Origin: Microcaldota archaeon | GTDB lineage: Archaea; Micrarchaeota; Micrarchaeia; Micrarchaeales; Micrarchaeaceae | NCBI GenBank assembly: GCA_021791535.1 | Contig: JAJYWI010000023.1 | Location: 1-55,701 of the forward strand | Direction: 5' to 3' | Length of the DNA: 55,701 nt | In this document: positions 15,766-24,448 of the stretch, in pieces | Position numbering within the stretch: position 1 is the first letter of the stretch | How the letters are laid out: each line of letters opens with the position of its first letter | Made by a program: the position numbers and the translations under genes | Notes under the pieces: generated by a model | The model's database searches: none | Told to the model about the DNA's origin: nothing | The model's input: only the letters and a program-made list of their open reading frames with translations

Positions 15766-16737
15766 ATGAAACTATTGAATCAAAAACCAGCGGAATTCGA
15801 CGTACCAACCGTAAAAGCACTAACCAACGATATCCAAGCGGCATTGGTAGACGCCAACAGCGCCCGTGTGAAAATTGCGACAACCGAGCTTTCCAGGATC
15901 CTATTCAATCAAGATACAAATGCCCTAATAATCGGAATAAACACAAAGGATCCTGCATTACTTCAAGAGACTGTTTTGACAACTTTGAATGCGGTAGATT
16001 CCCTGATCGGCGCTGCAGAGGATTTCCCAGGAAGCGTGGATCTGTACAGGGTAGGCTTTATGGTGGGGCAAATGTTCTCAGCATTGAAATACAGGTTTGA
16101 ATCCGCAGAAGATGATGGGAGGTACCATGAAGCTGCAATAAGCGCAGAGATGGCCGCGCACACATTAGAAAGGGCAGCGAAAACAATCGGGGTCATAGAG
16201 CAGCATGTCGGTATAGGGCTGCTAAAACAGGGCAAAAACTTTGTGCATGCGACCCTGCGTGGGATACTTGACCACAAAAATGACACAGTTGTAATAAGCG
16301 ACTCAGGCGAAACAAGGAGGTATATCGGCGCGCGACAAGCGTTCCTAGAAGCTGCAGGAGACAATTACGATCTAGCATCAAAGATGATAATAATAGAAGC
16401 GCATGATCCCATCGAAGCTACAAAGGAAGCACTAGACTTAAGGGCAACCGCGGCAGTGGTCTTAAAAGAGGCCGGGGTCAGCAGAAGGATGCGACTCAAG
16501 GCACTGGGAGATTGCAGTGTTCTTGCGCAAACGATTGTTAGGGGGGAAATGGGAAGCCCAGCAGCGCATTTAGACTGGCTCAGAAATGACCGGGAGATGC
16601 ACAATACCAGCACCATACCTCCTGACTTGAATGAGCGTGCTCATGAAATCACAGAAATCGCCATAGCGAACGCAAAAGCGAGATTCGACGTGTTCAGGTT
16701 CACGCCGCTCTCCGTTGATGGAATACTAAACGCATAG
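15766..16737 (+). CDS. unknown all-helical protein
   Basis: 323 residues, family not recognised. No signal peptide or TM segment. Ala-rich amphipathic helices follow one another throughout (AAISAEMAAHTLERAAKTIG, EALDLRATAAVVLKEAGVSRR), which would suit a HEAT- or TPR-like solenoid. Two approximate repeats around residues 60-140 and 200-260 are possible. A good TATA box, a strong ribosome-binding motif and full length suggest an expressed gene. It stands alone between priL and tRNA-Pro. Confidence 0.75.
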   Translation: MKLLNQKPAEFDVPTVKALTNDIQAALVDANSARVKIATTELSRILFNQDTNALIIGINTKDPALLQETVLTTLNAVDSLIGAAEDFPGSVDLYRVGFMVGQMFSALKYRFESAEDDGRYHEAAISAEMAAHTLERAAKTIGVIEQHVGIGLLKQGKNFVHATLRGILDHKNDTVVISDSGETRRYIGARQAFLEAAGDNYDLASKMIIIEAHDPIEATKEALDLRATAAVVLKEAGVSRRMRLKALGDCSVLAQTIVRGEMGSPAAHLDWLRNDREMHNTSTIPPDLNERAHEITEIAIANAKARFDVFRFTPLSVDGILNA

Positions 16738-16780
16738 AAACTGCCAACATTATTATACGTAGGGCGGCAACTCCTATTAC

Positions 16781-16852
16781 GGGGCTGTACGCTAACCTGG
16801 TAGACTTCCAGCCTCGGGCGCTGGATATCCGAGTTCAAATCTCGGCGGCCCC
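16781..16852 (+). tRNA. tRNA-Pro (anticodon CGG)
   Basis: Acceptor GGGGCTG/CGGCCCC, anticodon stem CCAGC/GCTGG with loop CTCGGGC (anticodon CGG, G37 as expected for Pro), T-arm CCGAG-TTCAAAT-CTCGG. No intron. TATA-like ATTATTATACG lies about 25-30 nt upstream. Confidence 0.92.
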
Positions 16853-16866
16853 ATCTAAATGCGGCA

Positions 16867-17043
16867 TCAGGCTTCCTTTATTGCAGCCTTGACCTTCGAC
16901 ATCGTCGCCGCATCTATGCTCTGCATGTTGTGGGCCTTTCTGGCATGCTCGGCTATCTTTCCCATAAGTTCATCTTCGCTGTCAGCCCTTGCCTCGAAGC
17001 CGCACGATAGTCCTATGTCCTTGCATGCAAATTTTTTCGCCAT
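16867..17043 (-). CDS. DUF1059 family small protein
   Basis: 58 residues from the ATG at 17043. FACKDIGLSCGFEARADSE followed by EDELMGKIAEHARKAHNMQ is the DUF1059 pattern: two Cys at the front and an AH-A-x-x-x-H helix, suggesting a small metal-binding domain. A longer in-frame start at 17166 adds 41 residues unlike the family. The TATA box at 17069-17081 is correctly spaced for the short, leaderless version. Confidence 0.8.
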   Translation of the reverse strand: MAKKFACKDIGLSCGFEARADSEDELMGKIAEHARKAHNMQSIDAATMSKVKAAIKEA

Positions 17044-17068
17044 CTCATCACACAGATACCTCTTTTTT

Positions 17069-17081
17069 TGATATATAAAAG
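17069..17081 (-). promoter_or_regulatory. TATA box of the DUF1059 gene
   Basis: Minus-strand CCTTTTATATATC is about 30 nt upstream of the ATG at 17043. Confidence 0.5.
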
Positions 17082-17184
17082 GCTTGTCTCTGCTTGCGGC
17101 ACTCTTTGTAAACACCACGGCCCGTAACCTATTTACTTTATCAACTCTACTCCAATCAAGCTTCACAAACGCGCACCAGCACGG

Positions 17185-17194
17185 TTCATAAAAA
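17185..17194 (+). promoter_or_regulatory. TATA box of the malic enzyme - sdh - fumC operon
   Basis: TTCATAAAAA is centred about 27 nt upstream of the ATG at 17217. This spacing supports that ATG, with a leaderless message, over the GTG at 17202. Confidence 0.5.
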
Positions 17195-17216
17195 CCTTTA
17201 TGTGGATAATAGGCTT

Positions 17217-18521
17217 ATGGGGGAAACTGGCGAAAGAGAGCTCATGGAGAAGGCGCTGGCGGCGCACAGGAAAAGGAGCGGCAAGGTAGAGATTGCAGGC
17301 AAGGTCGCAATAAAAGACGAAGATGACCTGTCCATTTATTACACCCCCGGAGTCGCATATGTCGCTGCTGCAATTAGGGAAAACGCAGCTCTATCCTACG
17401 AGTACACAAATCGCGCGAATACAATCGCGATAGTAAGCGACGGTACTCGCGTGCTAGGGCTGGGTGATCTTGGCCCGGAGTCGGAGATGCCTATTCTGGA
17501 GGGCAAAGCGCTTCTATTCAAAAAGTTTGGAGGTGTCGACGCCATACCTATATGCGTCGGGTCGAAAAACGAGGACGACATAGTGCGATTCGTTGAGATG
17601 TTAAAGCCGTCAATAGCAGCAGTGAACATAGAAGACATAGAGACGCCGAAAGCATTCAGCATAACAAGGAGGCTGGAGGAAAGCCTTGGATTGCCGCTGT
17701 TCCATGATGATCGCCGAGGCACGGCGATAGTGGTAAGGAGCGCTCTCATAAATGCTCTTGCTGTTGTTGGCAAAAGGCTCGGATCAGCGAAGATAGTGAT
17801 AAACGGTGCTGGGGCCGCAGGCCTCGGGATAGCCGAGATCCTATGCGCATCAAAAGCCGGCAACGTAGTTGTGTGCGACACAGCAGGGGCGATATACAAG
17901 GGCAGGAGGGAAAACATGAACGCTTTCAAGGAGTGGATAGCCGAGGCCACCAACAGCAGAAAAGAAAGCGGCGCGCTGATTGACATCGTGAAAGGAGCTG
18001 ATGTGCTCATAGGTGTATCGAAGAAAGGGGCATTCACAAAAGAGATGATATCAACTATGGCGAGGGATCCTGTAGTATTCGCCCTTGCCAATCCTGATCC
18101 GGAGATAGATTACCACGAGGCAAAGGATGCAGGCGCATCGATAGTTGCGACAGGAAGCAGCAGGCAGCCAAACCAAGTCAACAACTATCTGGCATTCCCT
18201 GGTTTCTTCAGGGGGATGCTCTCAGCGCATGCGTCAAAAGTGACCGATGAGATGACGCTTGCGGCAAGCGACGCAATAGCCACGTTTGTAAAAAGGAAGC
18301 AAAGATCAGCGGAGCATATAATACCGAGGTTCGGGGACTTGAAGGAGTATACCTCCCTTGCGGTAAGGATAGCGACAAGGGTCGCAGAAGCAGCTGTCAG
18401 CGCAGGAGTCGCAAATGCACATGTGGATAAGAACATCGTGAGGGATGAGACTAAAAAGATGCTCTCGTTGTATAGGAAAAAGGAGAAAGGATTAGACAAG
18501 CTGAACAAAAGGTATGAGTGA
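17217..18521 (+). CDS. maeA: malic enzyme (oxaloacetate-decarboxylating malate dehydrogenase)
   Basis: Converts malate to pyruvate and CO2 with NAD(P)+. 434 residues, the short prokaryotic form without a phosphotransacetylase domain. Motifs: IYYTPGVAYV with the catalytic Tyr, EGKALLFKKFGGVDAIPIC with the catalytic Lys, FHDDRRGTAIV with metal-binding acidic residues, and the Rossmann NGAGAAGLGIAEIL. A GTG at 17202 would add five residues. The TGA stop abuts the TTG start of sdhA, making it the first gene of a TCA operon that links malate to pyruvate. Confidence 0.93.
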   Translation: MGETGERELMEKALAAHRKRSGKVEIAGKVAIKDEDDLSIYYTPGVAYVAAAIRENAALSYEYTNRANTIAIVSDGTRVLGLGDLGPESEMPILEGKALLFKKFGGVDAIPICVGSKNEDDIVRFVEMLKPSIAAVNIEDIETPKAFSITRRLEESLGLPLFHDDRRGTAIVVRSALINALAVVGKRLGSAKIVINGAGAAGLGIAEILCASKAGNVVVCDTAGAIYKGRRENMNAFKEWIAEATNSRKESGALIDIVKGADVLIGVSKKGAFTKEMISTMARDPVVFALANPDPEIDYHEAKDAGASIVATGSSRQPNQVNNYLAFPGFFRGMLSAHASKVTDEMTLAASDAIATFVKRKQRSAEHIIPRFGDLKEYTSLAVRIATRVAEAAVSAGVANAHVDKNIVRDETKKMLSLYRKKEKGLDKLNKRYE

Positions 18522-20258
18522 TTGGAAGTACTTGATTACGATATAGTAGTTCTCGGCAGTGGCATAGCCGGCCTGTCGGCAGCAATACACGCCAGCAGGA
18601 TAATCGGGCCGCGCTGCCGCATTGCAGTCATATCAAAGCTGCACCTGATGCGTAGCCACTCTGTAGCTGCTGAAGGCGGAGTGTCAGGCGTTCTTTATCC
18701 GGAGATGCACAACGACTCGTATGACCTGCACTGTTATGACACCGCCAAGGGTTCGGACTACCTGGGAGATCAAGATGCTATAGAGATGCTTGTCAATAAC
18801 GCCCCGAAAGAGATAAGGTTCTTCGAGCACATCGGCGTACCCTGGTCGAGAGAGCCGGATAAGAGGATACTGTTCAGGGCGTTCGGAGGGATGAGCGTCA
18901 AGAGAACCGCATTCGCCGCCGACAAGACAGGCTTCTTCCTGATGCGCGCATTGTATGACACTATGCTTAAATCAGAGAACGTAGATGGATTCCACGAGCA
19001 CTTCGTCACAGACCTCCTGCTTCACAAAAATTGTTTTGCAGGCCTGCTTTCTATAGACCTAGCGACTGGAAGCACAAAGCTCTTCCGCGCAGGGGCATGC
19101 ATAATCGCCACAGGGGGATATTCGAGAATGTACCCTTTCACCACCACATCGCACTCAGCAACCGGTGATGGCACTGCTCTAGCTCTCAGGGCAGGACTGC
19201 CGCTAAAGGACATGGAGTTCGTGCAGTTCCACCCAACCGCACTTGTGCCAAGCGGCATACTGATAACAGAGGCGGCGAGAGGCGAAGGAGGATATCTGAG
19301 AAATGCTAAGGGTGAGAGGTTCATGGATAGGTATGCGAAGTCTGTGATGGAGCTTGCGCCAAGGGACATAGTGTCTAAGGCGATAATCACCGAGATAAAG
19401 AAGGGCAGGGGCATAGATGATGAAGGGGCAGGCATGAAGTACGTGCACCTTGACCTAAGGCATCTTGGCGCTGAAAAAATCGACGAACGGCTACCTATGA
19501 TACGGGAGATGACAATAAAGATGCTTGGCCTAGACCCGGTTGAAGAGCAGATTCCAGTGAGACCAGCGGCGCACTTTACAATGGGAGGCATACACACCGA
19601 TGTAAATGGCAGCGTGATATCTAGTACGCTTTCTGGTACAGTGAATGGCCTATGGGCCGCTGGCGAATGCGCATGTGTGAGCGTGCACGGGTCAAACAGA
19701 CTAGGTTCGAACTCGTTAAGCCAGTGTGCTGTTTGGGGAAGGGTAACAGGTACGGCATCAGCAAGGCATACACGCATTTCTGTCGCAAAGGACATAACGG
19801 TCAAGATGGGAGAGGATGCCGAGGAAAGGATAAACAGCATCAGAGACAGTGACGGCGCGAACGACCCTTACGAGCTAAAGGAGCGGCTCTACAATGTGAT
19901 GGGTGAGCATCTCTATGTATACAGGGATAGGCGAGGCATGACAAGCGCGCTGGCTGCCATTCGCAGGATAAAGGAAATGTACAAGGACATACGCGTGTCA
20001 GATAAGGGTAACGTCTTCAATACAAACCTCAGGGACGCATTGGAGATAAAGAATATGGTGGAACTGGCCGAAGTGGTTGCAAAGTGCGCATTAAACAGGA
20101 GGGAGAGCAGAGGAGCGCATGCAAGGACTGACTACAAAAAACGGGACGACAAACACTGGCTGAAACACACGATTGCGAAGTCTGTAAAAGGAGATATAGC
20201 GATATCGTATGGGCCTGTCACAATAACCAGGTGGCATCCAAAGGCAAGGACGTACTAG
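18522..20258 (+). CDS. sdhA: succinate dehydrogenase / fumarate reductase flavoprotein subunit
   Basis: 578 residues. [13 protein letters not shown] binds the FAD dinucleotide. [10 protein letters not shown] contains the His that carries covalent [35 protein letters not shown] and [13 protein letters not shown] form the dicarboxylate site. Start is TTG directly after the malic enzyme stop (TGATTG). Acts on the cytoplasmic face with SdhB and the membrane anchor. Succinate oxidation is the likely direction given neighbouring oxidative TCA genes, but sequence alone does not decide between SDH and fumarate reductase. Confidence 0.95.
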   Translation: MEVLDYDIVVLGSGIAGLSAAIHASRIIGPRCRIAVISKLHLMRSHSVAAEGGVSGVLYPEMHNDSYDLHCYDTAKGSDYLGDQDAIEMLVNNAPKEIRFFEHIGVPWSREPDKRILFRAFGGMSVKRTAFAADKTGFFLMRALYDTMLKSENVDGFHEHFVTDLLLHKNCFAGLLSIDLATGSTKLFRAGACIIATGGYSRMYPFTTTSHSATGDGTALALRAGLPLKDMEFVQFHPTALVPSGILITEAARGEGGYLRNAKGERFMDRYAKSVMELAPRDIVSKAIITEIKKGRGIDDEGAGMKYVHLDLRHLGAEKIDERLPMIREMTIKMLGLDPVEEQIPVRPAAHFTMGGIHTDVNGSVISSTLSGTVNGLWAAGECACVSVHGSNRLGSNSLSQCAVWGRVTGTASARHTRISVAKDITVKMGEDAEERINSIRDSDGANDPYELKERLYNVMGEHLYVYRDRRGMTSALAAIRRIKEMYKDIRVSDKGNVFNTNLRDALEIKNMVELAEVVAKCALNRRESRGAHARTDYKKRDDKHWLKHTIAKSVKGDIAISYGPVTITRWHPKARTY

Positions 20259-20265
20259 TGGTAAT

Positions 20266-20682
20266 ATGGAAAAACAGGTGTATGATCCACGCGGCAAGCA
20301 GTCAAACATAGGCAGGCTGCTAGGTTTCGATAAGGAAGCGTACGTACACATGCTCTTCTATAGGGTACTGATATTCTTCTCTCTTGCCGCGTTCGTAATC
20401 TTTGTGGCGAAGTACGCAGGGCTGCTGCCCTTGTGGGCTTTCGAAGCCGCATTTATCGTGGTGTGGGTGCTTTTCACGCCTCAAGTGTACGAGACTGCAA
20501 AAGGCGCCTCTGTAATAGCCACAGAGGGGTTTGTCCACGGCTACCTAAACAAATCGTATCTTACCATAGCCAAGAAATACAAGAGCCATCTGCACACTCA
20601 AATATACGAGATGTTGCCGTATGCATCCTTGGCGATATGGATCGCAGGGCTAATCGCAATACTATATGTGTGGTTCGCATGA
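20266..20682 (+). CDS. putative SDH membrane anchor (three-TM)
   Basis: 138 residues with three hydrophobic segments near 33-53, 56-75 and 116-137. It lies between sdhA and sdhB, so an SdhC-type anchor role is the obvious inference. I see no clear similarity to named anchor families. Candidate haem ligands are His residues at about 28, 91, 108 and 110. Its stop overlaps the sdhB start by 4 nt (ATGA). With the two helices fused to SdhB the complex would have five TM helices in total. Confidence 0.7.
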   Translation: MEKQVYDPRGKQSNIGRLLGFDKEAYVHMLFYRVLIFFSLAAFVIFVAKYAGLLPLWAFEAAFIVVWVLFTPQVYETAKGASVIATEGFVHGYLNKSYLTIAKKYKSHLHTQIYEMLPYASLAIWIAGLIAILYVWFA

Positions 20683-21683
20683 AGGAATCAACAAAGTTTG
20701 CACCAATGTACGTTGCCATGATAGGCGTACCGGTGCTTATGGTCCTATCAGCGATTGCCTATTTCGTTTACCCGCCGGCCACTACAGTGCTTTTTTACCT
20801 GATAACGCTAGGACTGCTAGCCTTCGGCATATCAGGCATGCGAGAGGTATATCTGGCAAGGCGAGAGCCGAAAGGGATACCTGTAAAGCTAGCAAAAAAA
20901 GAGGCTGAAGATTACGCGCAGTCAGAGAAGAAGGAGTTGAGCGGCAGGGACAAGGAGATAAAGCTGGAAATCGCTAGGTTCAACCCATCTACAACAGCAA
21001 TCGGATTATACACCTACACGGTCAGCGCAAACAGGTTCACTACGGTGCTCGAACTCCTGCAGGGCGTTAAGGAGAAGACCGACAGCACGCTTTCGATGAG
21101 GTATAGCTGCAGAATGGGGATATGCGGGTCATGCGGTGTAGTCATAAACGGCAAGCCGTCGCTAGCGTGCGAGGCTAACGTATTCAAGAGCGCAAAGGAT
21201 GGCATCATAACCGTTGCGCCAATGGAAGGACATCCTCTGCTGAAGGACCTGGTCAACGACTTTGATGACTTCTTCGAGAAGCACAGGTCAATTGACCCGT
21301 ACCTTTATAGGAAAGACAAAAACGCCCAGTACGCGGCCAAAAAGGAGTACATACAATCGCAGGAGCAGATAGAAAAGTTCCTTCCGTATTCGTACTGTAT
21401 AATGTGCGGGCTATGCCTTGACGCATGCCCGGTTGTAAATACGAACCAGGGCTTCATAGGCCCACAGGCTCTTGCTCAAGAATATCGGTATTACGCCGAT
21501 TCGAGGGACCAGGCCGGTGAGCAGCGCATAGGAAAAGTCGACGTGCTTGAAGGACTGTGGAGCTGCGAATACGCTGGCGCATGCTCAAAAGTATGCCCGA
21601 AAGGTGTGGATCCAGCAACAGCCATACAGCTCATGAAGAAGGAGGCGATGAAAAGTAATATAACTGGCAACAAGAAAGAGTGA
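20679..21683 (+). CDS. sdhB: succinate dehydrogenase iron-sulfur subunit with N-terminal two-TM extension
   Basis: 334 residues from the ATG at 20679, which overlaps the anchor stop. A longer in-frame ORF reaching to 20433 is only a shadow of the anchor gene. Residues 9-30 and 33-53 are two membrane helices. The standard SdhB follows from about residue 85: [2Fe-2S] ligands in SCRMGICGSCG ... LAC, [4Fe-4S] in CIMCGLCLDACPV, and [3Fe-4S] in CEYAGACSKVCPKGVDP. Ordinary SdhB has no membrane helices, so this is a fusion that anchors the iron-sulfur subunit itself. Confidence 0.92.
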   Translation: MKESTKFAPMYVAMIGVPVLMVLSAIAYFVYPPATTVLFYLITLGLLAFGISGMREVYLARREPKGIPVKLAKKEAEDYAQSEKKELSGRDKEIKLEIARFNPSTTAIGLYTYTVSANRFTTVLELLQGVKEKTDSTLSMRYSCRMGICGSCGVVINGKPSLACEANVFKSAKDGIITVAPMEGHPLLKDLVNDFDDFFEKHRSIDPYLYRKDKNAQYAAKKEYIQSQEQIEKFLPYSYCIMCGLCLDACPVVNTNQGFIGPQALAQEYRYYADSRDQAGEQRIGKVDVLEGLWSCEYAGACSKVCPKGVDPATAIQLMKKEAMKSNITGNKKE

Positions 21684-21687
21684 CAAT

Positions 21688-23067
21688 ATGAAATACCGGA
21701 TTGAGTCCGATGTCCTTGGCAAGGTGAAGGTACCTGCAGACGCTTATTATGGCTCAGAGACGCAACGCGCGGTAGACAATTTCAAGATATCCGGCGAAAG
21801 AATAAGCTGGAAGCTTATAGAGGCGTACGTGATCGTAAAGAAAGCAGCAGCCATAGCTAACATGCGCGCAGGCGCTCTCGACAAGAGAAGGGGAGCGGCG
21901 ATAGTCAAAGCGTGCAATGAGGTGCTTGACGGCAAGTTGTCTGACCAGTTTGTGACAGATGTTTTCCAGGCTGGCGCTGGCACGAACATAAACATGAATG
22001 TCAACGAGGTCCTAGCGAACAGGGCTATAACGTTGCTTAAAGGTAGTAAAGGGGACTACACAATAGTGCATCCGAACGACCATGTCAACAGGAGCCAATC
22101 AACGAACGACACCTTCCCCTCAGCGCTTCAGATATCGTGCTACCTCGCCATAACGGAAGATCTGATCCCAGCGCTTAAAGGGCTTGAAACTGCGCTAAAG
22201 AAGAAGTCTCAAGAATTCTCAAAAGTAGTGAAGGTCGGAAGGACGCACCTGCAAGATGCAGTGCCGATGACCTTAGGGCAGGAATTCTACGGATACGCGG
22301 GGGAAATAGGATACACTGTAGACGGGCTATCTACTGTCAGCAGCCTCCTACTTGAGCTGCCTCTCGGAGGTACAGCTGTCGGGACCGGCCTGAACGCTAG
22401 CAGGAGCTATGCGGCAGGAGCCGTTAAGGAGATACGCAGGATGACTGGGTCAAAGTTCTTCATAACAAAGAACAAATTTAAGGTGATGCAAGGGCAGCAG
22501 TGTATACTCGCCCTTAGCGATGTTCTCAAAGAGATATCAATAGTGGCGTCAAAGATAGCAAACGACCTACGGCTCATGACATCCGGCCCGCGCGCAGGCA
22601 TAGGGGAGATAATACTCCCGGCAGTGCTGCCAGGGTCATCAATAATGCCAGGTAAGGTGAACCCGAGCATAGCTGAAATGCTGAATATGGTATGCTTCGA
22701 GGTGATCGGGCTTTCCAGAGCGACCGACGTAGCCTTTGAATCTGGGCAGCTGGAGCTGAACGTCTTCACTCCGTTGATAGCATACAATACGCTTTTTTCG
22801 ATAAACATACTAACAAACGCGATAAACACCTTCTCGAGCAGGTGCGTATCTGGAATAAAAATCAACAGGCGAGAAATAGAGAGGCACCTGAAGATGGATC
22901 TGTCTAGAGTAACCGCGTTGACGCCATACATAGGCTATGCCAAAGCCGCAAAGATAGCAAGGACCGCATACCTGACTGGCAAGAGCCTCAAGGAGGTGTG
23001 CCTGGACATGGAGGTGATGGACAGGAAGACTCTGGACAGGCTCCTTGACCCAAAAAGACAGGTCTGA
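21688..23067 (+). CDS. fumC: fumarate hydratase class II
   Basis: 459 residues of the aspartase/fumarase superfamily. HPNDHVNRSQSTNDTFPSA, GRTHLQDAVPMTLGQEF and the signature GSSIMPGKVNP carry the active-site Ser loop and Lys. Residue choices (TFPSA, PMTLGQEF, GGTAVGTGLN, MPGKVNP) favour fumarase over aspartase, as does its place at the end of the sdh operon. Starts 4 nt after sdhB; the sdhB stop TGA sits inside the GTGAC motif before its ATG. Confidence 0.9.
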   Translation: MKYRIESDVLGKVKVPADAYYGSETQRAVDNFKISGERISWKLIEAYVIVKKAAAIANMRAGALDKRRGAAIVKACNEVLDGKLSDQFVTDVFQAGAGTNINMNVNEVLANRAITLLKGSKGDYTIVHPNDHVNRSQSTNDTFPSALQISCYLAITEDLIPALKGLETALKKKSQEFSKVVKVGRTHLQDAVPMTLGQEFYGYAGEIGYTVDGLSTVSSLLLELPLGGTAVGTGLNASRSYAAGAVKEIRRMTGSKFFITKNKFKVMQGQQCILALSDVLKEISIVASKIANDLRLMTSGPRAGIGEIILPAVLPGSSIMPGKVNPSIAEMLNMVCFEVIGLSRATDVAFESGQLELNVFTPLIAYNTLFSINILTNAINTFSSRCVSGIKINRREIERHLKMDLSRVTALTPYIGYAKAAKIARTAYLTGKSLKEVCLDMEVMDRKTLDRLLDPKRQV

Positions 23068-23168
23068 ACTTGCAGTCGGAAAAGAGCCTAATATCCCCGT
23101 ATTAAGCCGTTTTGCATACGTTTTTATTCCTTTACGACAGAATAGGTGTGCTATTACTGTGTGGTTCC

Positions 23169-23909
23169 ATGTTTGACATAAAGATAGATGATGCTAGGTA
23201 CTGGAGAAGTTGCGTTGACTCGATAGTCAGCCTTGTGGATGAGGGCACCTTCAACATATCTAAGGAGGGGATATCCCTAAAGGCTATGGACCCGTCAGGG
23301 ATAAGCATGGTCTCGTTCTTCATACCGAGCAAGGCATTCTCGAAATACGAAGTAGAGAAGCCGATATCGATAGGATTGAACCTCGAGAACTTCAGCAAGA
23401 TACTCTCAACAGCGAGGAACAACGAGCAACTGAACATGAAGGATTCCAGCAACAAGCTCGCTATAGAGTTCATAGGGGACAATAGCCGCCGAAGGTACCG
23501 GTTGCCGATGATAGACATAAAGAAAGAGGCCGACAAGGAACCGAAGATAGAGTTCGAGTCTTCAGTTGAGGTGAAGAGCGATCCGTTCAGGGAGGTGCTC
23601 AAGGACGCAACGTTGCTTTCATCGCTGGTAGGCTTCAAGACAGAGAAGGATGTGTTCAAGATATCGGCCAAGGGAGACGCCGCAGAACTGGAGGAGGAGC
23701 ACAGCAATCCAGACTTCGTGAAGAAGATAAGCGTAAGCAAGGCATCCACGGTAACATTCAACCTGAATATGCTTGACAGGATGGTTAGGGCGTGCCCACC
23801 GGGCAACTCGATAGACCTGTCGCTCAAAACAGAGGAGCCGATAAAAATAAATTACAAGATAGGAGATGCAACGGTCGCTTACTTTTTAGCCCCGTACATG
23901 GAAACGTGA
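23169..23909 (+). CDS. pcn: DNA polymerase sliding clamp PCNA
   Basis: 246 residues from the ATG at 23169 (MFDIKIDDARYWRS). An upstream in-frame start would add 19 non-conserved residues. Two PCNA domains are recognisable: FNISKEGISLKAMDPSGISMV and the C-terminal KINYKIGDATVAYFLAPYMET, the usual LAPR/K-like end. Forms the homotrimeric ring that tethers polymerase, ligase and FEN1. In other archaea PCNA often neighbours GINS or eL42; here it is about 19 kb away. Followed after 4 nt by the DJ-1-like gene. Confidence 0.95.
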   Translation: MFDIKIDDARYWRSCVDSIVSLVDEGTFNISKEGISLKAMDPSGISMVSFFIPSKAFSKYEVEKPISIGLNLENFSKILSTARNNEQLNMKDSSNKLAIEFIGDNSRRRYRLPMIDIKKEADKEPKIEFESSVEVKSDPFREVLKDATLLSSLVGFKTEKDVFKISAKGDAAELEEEHSNPDFVKKISVSKASTVTFNLNMLDRMVRACPPGNSIDLSLKTEEPIKINYKIGDATVAYFLAPYMET

Positions 23910-23913
23910 CTAA

Positions 23914-24435
23914 ATGAAATTCCTGATCTTCATACCACCGAATGATTTTAGGGACGAGTCGTTATCCACCATAAAGATGTTCTTCGACAGATGGAACGTG
24001 AGCTACCAGGTTACCAGCTACAGTAACAAGGAGTGCAACGGCATGCACGGGGCGACTTGCATGCCTGATATAAACGCCAACAGGATCGACCCATCAGGCT
24101 ACGACGGGATAATGTTCGTAGATGGAGCAGGGGTAGATTCATATAAACTCCAAGATTTCAGGCCACTTTTAGACATGATTATGAAGTTCAACGGCAGCAA
24201 GAAGTACATAGGCGCGGTAGGAAACTCACAGAAGGTGCTGGCAAAGGCCAATATAATAAAGGGCAGGAAAATGGCTGTGCCGGAAGATGCGGAAGTGAAG
24301 AAGGTAGTCCAGCTATTCCACGGAATACCCACCGACAAGAACATGGAGATAGACGACAACCTGATAACTGTGAAGAGCTCTGGCGCTCTTGAGGAGTCGC
24401 TTAACCCGATATTGGAGCACCTTGGAGTCAAATGA
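23914..24435 (+). CDS. DJ-1/PfpI family protein lacking the nucleophile Cys
   Basis: 173 residues. PPNDFRDESL keeps the family Glu, YDGIMFVDGAG is the central strand-turn, and KYIGAVGNSQKVLAKANIIKGR occupies the nucleophile-elbow position. Family members have A-I-C-x-x-P there; this protein has Gly (about residue 103) where the catalytic or redox Cys should be. It is therefore probably not a standard glyoxalase/deglycase. Coupled to pcn: the PCNA stop TGA lies in the GTGAC motif before its ATG. Confidence 0.8.
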   Translation: MKFLIFIPPNDFRDESLSTIKMFFDRWNVSYQVTSYSNKECNGMHGATCMPDINANRIDPSGYDGIMFVDGAGVDSYKLQDFRPLLDMIMKFNGSKKYIGAVGNSQKVLAKANIIKGRKMAVPEDAEVKKVVQLFHGIPTDKNMEIDDNLITVKSSGALEESLNPILEHLGVK

Positions 24436-24448
24436 ATGATGTGCTCTG

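Noticed and set aside
17044-17166. Longer version of the DUF1059 protein (99 residues)
   Set aside because: The extra 41 residues do not resemble the family, and the TATA box would lie inside the coding region.
19022-19840. 272-residue antisense ORF inside sdhA
   Set aside because: Shadow of a strongly conserved enzyme; the complement of Gly/Ala-rich codons commonly leaves frames open. The same applies to 17396-18091 and 22407-22931.
20433-20678. Long N-terminal extension of sdhB
   Set aside because: It is the +1 shadow of the three-TM anchor gene; the ATG at 20679 overlaps the anchor stop in the usual ATGA manner.
21688-23067. Aspartate ammonia-lyase as alternative to fumarase
   Set aside because: Residues at the discriminating positions (TFPSA, PMTLGQEF, GGTAVGTGLN, MPGKVNP) and the sdh neighbours favour fumarase.
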